Origin: Celeribacter litoreus
Lineage (GTDB): Bacteria; Pseudomonadota; Alphaproteobacteria; Rhodobacterales; Rhodobacteraceae
Direction of reading: 5' to 3'
Assembly (NCBI RefSeq): GCF_020165855.1
Contig: NZ_JAIUFY010000008.1
Span: 327,764 to 391,763 of the forward strand
DNA length: 64,000 bases
The notes below the pieces were generated by a model. The model was given only the letters and a program-made list of their open reading frames with translations. It ran no database searches and had not been told where the DNA came from. Below, piece after piece: positions 55,359 to 64,000 of this stretch. The position numbers and the translations under genes were made by a program. Every line of letters begins with the position of its first letter. Position 1 is the first letter of the stretch.

Positions 55359-55958
55359 ATGCCCCATGACCTGACACGCGACGTTGCCGCCATGATCGGC
55401 TCGCGCATTTGCCATGATCTGATCAGCCCCGTGGGCGCAATCTCCAATGGCCTCGAACTTCTCACCATGTCAGGCATCACCGCAGGTCCTGAACTCAGCC
55501 TTATCTCCGAAAGCGTAGAGAATGCAAACGCGCGGGTGAAATTCTTCCGGATTGCGTTTGGATCTGCGTCGGAAGGTCAAAAAGTATCCGCTGCGATGAT
55601 GATGGACATCCTCAAAGGCATCTCCACCACACGTCTCACCTACGACTGGACCACCGAGGGCGACGTTGAGCGAGAAGAAGCCAAACTCGCCTGCCTTCTG
55701 ATCATGTGTGTGGAGACCGCCCTGCCGCGTGGCGGGGAGATCAAGGTGCAGTACGATCAAGGCCAATGGCAGATCCGCGCGACGGGACCACGGCTTACCC
55801 CCGCGCCTGAACTCCTCGCCCGCTTGGGCGCTGTGAGCGGACCGGAGGGGATCAAATCGTCAGAAATCCAATTCATCCTCGCGCCGCTACAGGCTGAGGC
55901 CCTCCTGAAACAGATCAAATGCACCTCGCATGATGAGTTCATCGCGCTGACCGCATAA
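55359..55958 (+). CDS. chpT: Histidine phosphotransferase ChpT
   Basis: 199 aa from the ATG at 55359 (GGAG six bases upstream). The dimerisation helix carries the phospho-accepting His19 in RICHDLISPVGAISNGLELL. The C-terminal part is a degenerate HATPase-like domain. ChpT passes phosphate from CckA to CtrA, which in Rhodobacteraceae controls motility, gene transfer and related traits. Confidence 0.9.
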   Translation: MPHDLTRDVAAMIGSRICHDLISPVGAISNGLELLTMSGITAGPELSLISESVENANARVKFFRIAFGSASEGQKVSAAMMMDILKGISTTRLTYDWTTEGDVEREEAKLACLLIMCVETALPRGGEIKVQYDQGQWQIRATGPRLTPAPELLARLGAVSGPEGIKSSEIQFILAPLQAEALLKQIKCTSHDEFIALTA

Positions 55959-55959
55959 A

Positions 55960-55985
55960 AAAAGGGGACCCCAAAGCCCCCTTTT
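55960..55985 (+). terminator. Terminator after chpT
   Basis: AAAAGGGG (55960-55967) pairs with CCCCTTTT (55978-55985). It also lies near the convergent proA end. Confidence 0.8.
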
Positions 55986-56004
55986 CCAATCACTTGGCGA
56001 CCGA

Positions 56005-57266
56005 TCAGGCCCGCGTCGCGCCGTCAGAGCTCACAAGGTATTTGAAGCTCGTCAATTGCTCTGCACCGACTGGACCGCGCGCGTGCATTTTGCCCGTCGC
56101 AATCCCGATCTCCGCGCCCATACCGAATTCGCCACCATCTGCGAACTGGGTGGAGCTGTTGTGCATCAGGATCGCACTGTCGAGATGGGTGAAGAACTTT
56201 TGCACGCTGGCATCGTCCTCAGAGATGATGCAGTCCGTGTGGCTCGACGAATAGGTCTGGATGTGCTCAATCGCCTCATCAATATCCGCCACGACTTTGG
56301 CCGCGATGATGCTATCGAGGTATTCACGCCCCCAATCCTCGGAGGTCGCAGGTGTCACGCTATCGACGAGCGCCATGACGGCCTCATCGCCGCGCACTTC
56401 GATACCCTTCTCACGCAGCGCTGCAATGAGATCACGCCCGAGCGTCTCAGCGATGTCCTTGTGGATCAAAAGGCACTCCGCCGCGCCACAAATCCCCGTC
56501 CGGCGGGTTTTGGCGTTCAGAACCACGTTCATGGCCTTTTCAGGGTCTGCAGATGCGTCCACAAACACATGCACGATGCCTTCGAGGTGCGCAAACACCG
56601 GCACACGGGCCTCACGCTGCACGAGCCCCACGAGGCCTTTACCACCACGCGGCACGATCACGTCGATGTAGTCGGTCATCTGGAGCATTTCGGACACGGC
56701 GGCGCGGTCCCGGGTCGGCACGCGCTGGATCGCATCTTCCGGCAGGCCAGCGGCCTTCAGCCCCTCAACAAGACAGGCGTGGATCGCGCCGGAGCTATGG
56801 AAGCTCTCGGAGCCGCCCCGCAGGATCACGGCATTGCCCGCCTTGAGACACAGCGCACCGGCATCCGCGGTCACGTTCGGGCGGGATTCATAGATCACAC
56901 CAATGACGCCGAGTGGCGTGCGCACACGTTTGATGTGGAGGCCGTTCGGACGGTCCCACTCCGCAATCACGTCACCAACAGGGTCTTTCTGGCCAGCGAT
57001 GGCCTTGAGACCATCCACCATGCCCTGAATCCGCGTTTCATCGAGCATGAGGCGGTCCATCATGGCGTCCGTGAGGCCCTTGTCACGGCCAAAGGCGAGG
57101 TCTTTCTCGTTCGCGGCAATGATTTCCTCGCGGTTCGCCCAGAGCGCGTCTGCGGCGGCCAAAAGCGCGGTCGTTTTCGCCTCCGCAGAGGCCGTTGCCA
57201 AAATGCGGGCGGCGGCTTTCGCCTGCTTGCCCAGCGTTTCCATGGTCTGTTTCACATCCATCTCGG

Positions 57267-57270
<4 letters not shown>
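56005..57270 (-). CDS. proA: Gamma-glutamyl phosphate reductase
   Basis: 421 aa. NADPH-dependent reduction of gamma-glutamyl phosphate in proline synthesis. Catalytic Cys in [11 protein letters not shown]; other motifs are [29 protein letters not shown] and LHNSST-type (here [10 protein letters not shown]). The start ATG overlaps the proB stop by four bases. Confidence 0.96.
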
Positions 57271-59476
<2,206 letters not shown>

Positions 59477-59527
59477 TTAAACTCAATGCAGGTTGTTTGG
59501 TATGAGAAATCACGGATTTCGATGAAA

Positions 59528-59555
59528 CGCCCCGCACTTTGGAGAGCACGGGGCG
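59528..59555 (-). terminator. Terminator after the GNAT gene
   Basis: CGCCCCG / CGGGGCG stem (59528-59534 with 59549-59555). Its short T run on the minus strand is weak. Confidence 0.5.
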
Positions 59556-59588
59556 GAAACGTAATCAGTGCGCCGAAGCAGCGTGTCT

Positions 59589-60134
59589 TCACAGCTTGCG
59601 CAGATAGGTCCAGGTCGGCACGCGCGCACCACGGGCGACGGAATAGGTTTCCGCATCACCGATGTAATCAAAGCCTGCGGCTGTCACGACACGCGCAGAG
59701 GCCTGATTGTCTTGGAAAATCTCTGCGAACATCGTGTTAGAGTTGAGCGGGTTTGCCTCGATCAGCGCCTTGAGCGCCGCGCGGGCCAGACCCGTGCCCC
59801 AGAAACTCGGCGCGACCCAAAAGGCCACTTCGCTCTGATCGCGATCGAGCGGCTTGAGGGAAATGACACCAAGCACCTCGGACAAACCATGCGCGGAACC
59901 GTCCAGAATCCAGACCATTTCCTTCGCGTCCTCTTTCAAAGCGCGACTGATAAAGGCCTCCGTCGCCCCCGGCGGCATCGGATGCGGCAAGGAACGCGAA
60001 TTGCGCGCGACGCGAATGTCGCTCGCATACATATTGAGAAGACCTGCATCAGAGTGACGCGGCGGGCGCATCACGAACCGCTCGGTTTCGATCACTGCTT
60101 GTGCGGGACTGTCTTTTACCGTGTCCATTCTCAT
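59589..60134 (-). CDS. GNAT-family N-acetyltransferase
   Basis: 181 aa. RimJ/RimL-like layout: ETERFVMRPPRHSDA at the N-terminus, VLGVISLKPLDRDQSEVAFWVAPSFWGTGLA as the acetyl-CoA site region, then AEIFQDNQASARVVTAAGF. GGAGG lies six bases before the ATG. Substrate unknown. It lies between rpmA and obgE. Confidence 0.85.
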   Translation of the reverse strand: MRMDTVKDSPAQAVIETERFVMRPPRHSDAGLLNMYASDIRVARNSRSLPHPMPPGATEAFISRALKEDAKEMVWILDGSAHGLSEVLGVISLKPLDRDQSEVAFWVAPSFWGTGLARAALKALIEANPLNSNTMFAEIFQDNQASARVVTAAGFDYIGDAETYSVARGARVPTWTYLRKL

Positions 60135-60332
60135 TCTTTTCCTCCCAAAAGAGTGGTCCGCGCGGCCACCGACCTCCCAATCGGATTGCGGCCCGCCTCC
60201 GTAGTCTAAACGTCAATTGTGACATTTTCTCGGAGACTGCAGGAGCCATATTCGTCCGTGCGGACGCTCATTTGGGCAAATTTTATCAAACAATTCAAGC
60301 GCCATATGGGCCAGCGCTCTAAAACGTGAAAA

Positions 60333-60354
60333 GGGACCGGCGATGGCCGATCCC
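60333..60354 (-). terminator. Terminator after rpmA
   Basis: GGGATCGGC / GCCGGTCCC stem on the minus strand (one G-U pair), then TTTTC. Confidence 0.65.
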
Positions 60355-60380
60355 CCTCAATCTTGTATCCGTCGGGCGGA

Positions 60381-60650
60381 TTATTCGGCTGCTTCAGCGA
60401 CCGGAAGCACGTCTACGAAGGTGCGCTTCTTCAGGCCTTTGCGGAAAGCAACTTTGCCGTCCGTGGTGGCGAAGATGGTGTGGTCTTTACCAAGACCAAC
60501 GCCTTCGCCCGGCCAGAATTTGGTGCCGCGCTGACGCACGATGATGTTGCCAGCAATTGCTTCCTGACCACCGTAGAGTTTCACGCCGAGACGACGACCT
60601 GCGGAGTCGCGACCGTTACGGGATGAGCCGCCTGCTTTTTTATGTGCCAT
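60381..60650 (-). CDS. rpmA: 50S ribosomal protein L27
   Basis: 89 aa. N-terminus [15 protein letters not shown], then [39 protein letters not shown]27 reaches the peptidyl-transferase centre. It lies 22 bases after rplU. Confidence 0.98.
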   Translation of the reverse strand: MAHKKAGGSSRNGRDSAGRRLGVKLYGGQEAIAGNIIVRQRGTKFWPGEGVGLGKDHTIFATTDGKVAFRKGLKKRTFVDVLPVAEAAE

Positions 60651-60672
60651 GGTGTTCTCTCCTTAACGTAAC

Positions 60673-61251
60673 TTACTGAGCCAGATCTTTGGCTTGTGCA
60701 ACCCACTCGGCTTTCACTTTGACGGCGTCGAAGGTGTCGACGTCAACAGCTGCGAGCTGAGCAAAGGTGGTGATGCCTGCGTCTGCGAGTTTCTTCGCAG
60801 CAGCCGGACCCACACCGGTGATGGCGGTCAGATCGTCTGCGCCTGCAGCGGCCGGAGCGGCAGCAGCAGCGGCTTTCGGTGCAGCAGCCGGAGCAGCAGC
60901 AACGGAACCGGCACCAACAGCAGCTTTGACACCAGTTGCATCAGCGCCAGACTCGAGAATGTCGGTGATGCGGAGCAGCGTGAGCTGCTGACGGTGACCT
61001 TTTTTACGCTGCGAAGAGTGCTTACGACGACGCTTGACGTAGTGGATGAGTTTCTCACCCTTGATCTGGTCGATGACTTCGGCTTGCACCGCAGCGCCTT
61101 CCACAACGGGGGCGCCGATGGTGGAACCAACCATCAGAATCTCGTTGAACTGGATTTTTTCACCAGCATCTGCAGCAAGCTTTTCCACGCGAAGAACGTC
61201 GCCGCTCTGCACTTTGTATTGCTTACCGCCAGTTTTCAGAACCGCAAACAT
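60673..61251 (-). CDS. rplU: 50S ribosomal protein L21 with C-terminal HhH extension
   Basis: 192 aa from the ATG at 61251. Residues 1-100 are L21 ([25 protein letters not shown] [16 protein letters not shown]). An Ala-rich linker (about 120-140) leads to a helix-hairpin-helix domain ([21 protein letters not shown]). Standard L21 is about 103 aa. The extension is common in alphaproteobacteria; its function is not established. Confidence 0.96.
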   Translation of the reverse strand: MFAVLKTGGKQYKVQSGDVLRVEKLAADAGEKIQFNEILMVGSTIGAPVVEGAAVQAEVIDQIKGEKLIHYVKRRRKHSSQRKKGHRQQLTLLRITDILESGADATGVKAAVGAGSVAAAPAAAPKAAAAAAPAAAGADDLTAITGVGPAAAKKLADAGITTFAQLAAVDVDTFDAVKVKAEWVAQAKDLAQ

Positions 61252-61417
61252 GCAGTCTTCCTTTCGATATACCCGCGTTCTGTGGCCCCGGACCTGCCCC
61301 CACAGGGGATTCTCCGGCGTTGAGATGCCTCGAACGGCGCGCCCCTCTCGGGACGAGATTTTCATGTAACATATCGATTTGTCAGGACTTTTAAAAAGCG
61401 ATCAGACAAAAAGACAT

Positions 61418-61449
61418 CACCCGGTCGCACCAGTTAGGCCCGCCGGGTG
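61418..61449 (-). terminator. Terminator after the DUF2059 gene
   Basis: CACCCGG / CCGGGTG stem (61418-61424 with 61443-61449). On the minus strand a TTTTT run follows five bases later. Confidence 0.55.
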
Positions 61450-61517
61450 GCGGCTATATCCGGAATTACGCCTCTAAAGTCAAGTGTTTCTTAGAGCTTA
61501 TCCCGGCTACCTGAGTG

Positions 61518-62405
61518 TCAAAGGTCTTCGCCGTCAAACTGTTGCAGGACCTTCGCAGTCCCTGCCCCGAGCCCGCGCGAGATATGCTCATAAACCGCAT
61601 CGAAGGCCGCAAACAAGGCCGTATTGAGCTCTTGGCCAGCCTCGGTCCGCGAAAACTCGACATAGTTTTCGAATTCTTCATCAGACAACTGCGAATACGC
61701 GACCGTCGAGAACCCGTAGACCCATTCGGCAACATCCGCACGCACTTCCGGCTCGGACGCCCAGATCTCGCGCAGGATATCGTCGTCGCTCATATTCTCA
61801 TCCAAGGTGAAGCCTGCGGACCACAGCCCCTGATAATAGGCGATATCGCTGTTCATCGCGCCCACGACATTCATATCCACGAGATCGTTGACCGTCACAT
61901 AGTCCTCAATCAGCGTCGCACGCTTGGTCTCAGGATCAATCGACGCCCATGCATCGCCCGCCGCCATCTGCGCGTCTTCGGAAGAGAGCGTCTTGCGTGT
62001 TTCAAGCTCTAGATGCGCGATCCGGTTTCCGAGATCACTCTCATAGAAAGACAGCATCTTTTCAACGTCGCATCCCTTGAGCGCGGCTGCCATCTCATCC
62101 GCAAACGCACGGGTCATGACATCTGTATCATAGAGACGCGTCAGCATCACCTCCCACGCCTGTTTCGGAACGCCGTAGCCCGCTGCGACAAAATCGTCAG
62201 CCATAGACTGACCTTCATCAGCCAGAACATGAACAACTTCATCGAAGAGGATCACATCCATCAAAGCGTCGATCTGAACCTGCGTCGGCCCCGTGACATC
62301 AGCAAACGCCCCGCTCGCACCTAGAAAAAGCCCTGCGCCCACACAGAGACCATAGCTTTGCTGTGGCAAGCGCTTCATTTCGGTGATCAGCCTGTCATAT
62401 CCCAT
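61518..62405 (-). CDS. DUF2059-like secreted protein
   Basis: 295 aa. Signal segment at about residues 14-36 (LCVGAGLFLGASGAFAD). The mature part is helical with MLSFYESDLGNRIAHLE, the phrase typical of DUF2059, and a second related helical part (ENYVEFSRTEAGQELN). AAGGA lies about eight bases before the ATG. Periplasmic; function unknown. Single gene. Confidence 0.75.
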   Translation of the reverse strand: MGYDRLITEMKRLPQQSYGLCVGAGLFLGASGAFADVTGPTQVQIDALMDVILFDEVVHVLADEGQSMADDFVAAGYGVPKQAWEVMLTRLYDTDVMTRAFADEMAAALKGCDVEKMLSFYESDLGNRIAHLELETRKTLSSEDAQMAAGDAWASIDPETKRATLIEDYVTVNDLVDMNVVGAMNSDIAYYQGLWSAGFTLDENMSDDDILREIWASEPEVRADVAEWVYGFSTVAYSQLSDEEFENYVEFSRTEAGQELNTALFAAFDAVYEHISRGLGAGTAKVLQQFDGEDL

Positions 62406-62623
62406 TGCTTATGTCCTTCGTTTGCTTCTCAGAGTGGTGCAACCTGATGTCGAGCTAAACAAAGAGAATTCGATAGCTCAAGTCACAACCTGAAAAAGCA
62501 GGCGCTACGCGACTTTCCGCCACCCCAAATTCTTTCGCTGCGAAAAGAATGCACAACGAGCGGCAGTTAGGGGTTGCACAGTAGGCAGACCAAAGATAAA
62601 TCACCGCCTCACAGACCCTTCGC

Positions 62624-62713
62624 GGAGAGGTGCCGGAGTGGTCGAACGGGGCGGTCTCGAAAACCGTTGTCCCTTCACGGGGACCCAGGGTTCGAATCCC
62701 TGTCTCTCCGCCA
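62624..62713 (+). tRNA. tRNA-Ser (anticodon CGA)
   Basis: 90 nt with encoded CCA. Acceptor GGAGAG/CTCTCC, long variable arm (GTCCCTTCACGGGGAC), anticodon loop CTCGAAA, T-loop TTCGAAT. The anticodon CGA reads UCG. Its 3' end faces an integrase gene 256 bases away, a common site for integration. Confidence 0.97.
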
Positions 62714-62787
62714 TTATCTCCCTGATATTAAAGAATTATATTCGACTGGCGCACGAGCAGCGCTATCTTCACATATCACGTCGCGGC

Positions 62788-62820
62788 CTCAAAAGGTGTC
62801 ATACTATGACACTTTTTGAG
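62788..62820. repeat. 33-bp near-perfect inverted repeat between tRNA-Ser and the integrase
   Basis: CTCAAAAGGTGTCATA, a C, then TATGACACTTTTTGAG. The two 16-bp arms match at 15 positions. The core GTGTCATA-C-TATGACAC is symmetric. It looks like an operator or recombination-protein site rather than a terminator, because a hairpin would need to break its centre. Confidence 0.65.
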
Positions 62821-62912
62821 CCGCTGAGTTTACCAACTATGCCGCCTTTTCCTTCTCTTCACGTTGCTGGGGATTGCATATGGCGGCAACGCCGCATGAT
62901 GTTGCGATAAAA

Positions 62913-62938
62913 AAGGCCCCGCAAAATTGCGGGGCCTT
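62913..62938 (-). terminator. Terminator after the integrase
   Basis: AAGGCCCCGCAA (62913-62924) pairs with TTGCGGGGCCTT (62927-62938). On the minus strand it is followed by a T run. The stem is perfect. Confidence 0.88.
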
Positions 62939-62969
62939 CCTGTATTCCTGTAGTCAGTTGCAACGCAAT

Positions 62970-63939
62970 TCATCGGAAGCCGTTGTTGCCATCGGATTTG
63001 ACCTTTGCCTGTTGTGCTTGGGTCAGATACCTCAGGTAATACCGCTCGGTTGTCAGCACCGAGCCGTGGCCAATGTATTGTTGGACACGATAGATAGACC
63101 AGCCCTCTCTGAGACGCTCAATCGCGAACTTATGCCTCAGATCATGCAACCGTGCTCCAAACCCGGTTTCTTGCCCGTACTCCCAGAACAAATTTGACGG
63201 GTCTCTGTAGTAACCATGGTCCGTCTTGTTCGAAAACACATAAGGAGAGCTATTTGAACGACGGATTTTGAGCAAGATGTCGATTACAGCTTGCCGCAAT
63301 TCAATTGCCCTTACTTTTCCGCCTTTCGTGTGGTGCAACGTCACTTCCACGTGTCCTTCGATCGGATTTTCCAACCCGACAATATCCGACCATTGCAACA
63401 TCGCCATTTCCGTCACGCGTCCACCAGTCGCCTCCAAAAAGCCCGGAAAATGAGTCAACGTGCCGGGAGCCCTTGCCGCCAAGCGCACAATCGCCTCCTT
63501 CTTTGGCAGGATAATGTCAGGCAACACCTCTTTCATCCCCTGCCTTTCGAATGCGCGCACAGGATTTTTTTCAATCCAGCCGTCATTCTTGATCGCGGTC
63601 ATCCGGTTCGCAAATGCCGTCAGATCACGATTGATCGTTGCAACCGTGCCTCCACAATCCCTCCTTCGAGACACAAATTCAGACACGACCGCTGTCGTGT
63701 TCTCAGATGCCATAAGCTCATCGAGGTCACGCCCTTCATCATCGCAATACTCGTCGAGGACCGCTGCGATCTCGCGCAGACTTGTACGATAACGTTTACG
63801 CGTCGTCTCCGACCAAGACCGGGAAGCGTCATCAAGCCGGTTATAGAACTTGAAAAAGCCTTCTTCGAAACTCCAGTTATCCTCACCTGCCTGAGCCAGC
63901 CCTTTGAGTTCCGCTATGCGTTTCTGAGCCTCCCCATTT
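62970..63939 (-). pseudogene. Phage-type tyrosine integrase, 5' end removed by IS insertion
   Basis: About 323 codons remain. The N-terminal core-binding helix region (SWSETTRKRYRTSLREIAAVLDE, about 63827-63759) and the catalytic domain are present: TGGRVTEMAMLQW (Arg), HHTKGGKVRA (Lys), HDLRHKFA (His, Arg), GHGSVLTTERYY (His, Tyr). The frame runs without a start into the IS end at 63940 and meets a stop at about 63956. Adjacent to tRNA-Ser, so it likely catalysed integration there. Confidence 0.82.
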
Positions 63940-64000
63940 GAACGGGTCCACCCCTATGTTTAGGAAATGGAGGACCAGCTATGGCAAACAAGCGACCGAA
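63940..64000 (+). mobile_element. Left end of an IS3-type insertion sequence (partial)
   Basis: The element appears to begin with TGAACGGGTCC at 63940. A GGAGGACC ribosome site then precedes an ATG at 63981. The coding homology of the integrase stops exactly here. Family assigned from the TG...-type end and the start of the transposase. Confidence 0.6.
63981..64000 (+). CDS. Transposase OrfA of an IS3-type element (first residues only)
   Basis: Reads MANKRPK before the window ends. GGAGG lies seven bases before the ATG. IS3-family OrfA proteins often start with a similar basic sequence leading to a helix-turn-helix, but only seven residues can be seen, so the family call is tentative. Confidence 0.5.

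Overview
The window is chromosomal DNA from an alphaproteobacterium, most likely a Rhodobacteraceae/Roseobacteraceae member. The evidence is high GC, the gene content (ChpT phosphotransferase, DUF3553, an L21 with an HhH tail, an IscR without cluster cysteines, an olsB-olsA pair) and the gene order pyrH-frr-uppS-cdsA-dxr-rseP-bamA.

Layout. 1-6.9 kb (minus): the envelope/isoprenoid cluster pyrH, frr, uppS, cdsA, dxr, rseP, a 43-aa membrane peptide and bamA, which runs off the left edge. 7-20 kb: miaA, an AraC regulator, a lytic transglycosylase, ssb, a tandem universal-stress protein, the aroK-aroB pair, a small membrane peptide plus a 528-aa secreted protein joined to xerD, a CorC-type CBS protein, rlmJ and a HerA-like ATPase. 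20-27 kb: a candidate small RNA, an IalB-like secreted protein, an lpxD-acp-KAS acyl-chain cluster, an L,D-transpeptidase divergent from a Tat-exported DUF882 (M15-like) protein, and a lipoprotein.

27.2-35.5 kb (minus) is the most unusual region. It is a seven-gene operon: three dynamin/GTPase-like proteins (612, 727 and 388 aa), a Roadblock/LC7-like protein, an unrecognised 238-aa protein, an ABC-type ATPase whose C-terminal half resembles a catalytically dead dual-specificity phosphatase, and an intact dual-specificity phosphatase. The combination suggests a GTPase-driven membrane or polarity machine with its own regulator and phosphatase. I know of no described system with this composition.

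36-46 kb (minus): an iscR-suf iron-sulfur assembly operon (iscR, a NifS-like desulfurase, sufB, five small or unknown genes, sufC, sufD, a YIP1-like protein, sufS). It is preceded by side-by-side candidate IscR and Irr sites and followed by tRNA-Arg(CCG). 46-62.4 kb: housekeeping genes including an alpha/beta hydrolase, a tandem HD phosphohydrolase, a thioesterase, an M32 carboxypeptidase, ctaA, trmJ, a ThiE-like protein, olsBA (ornithine lipids), DUF3553, chpT (CtrA phosphorelay), proB-proA, obgE, a GNAT protein, rpmA and rplU. 62.6-64 kb: tRNA-Ser(CGA) followed by a site-specific integrase whose 5' end is cut by an IS3-type insertion sequence. This is the start of an integrated mobile element that continues past the window.

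All functional calls come from reading motifs and gene order by eye. No database search was run.
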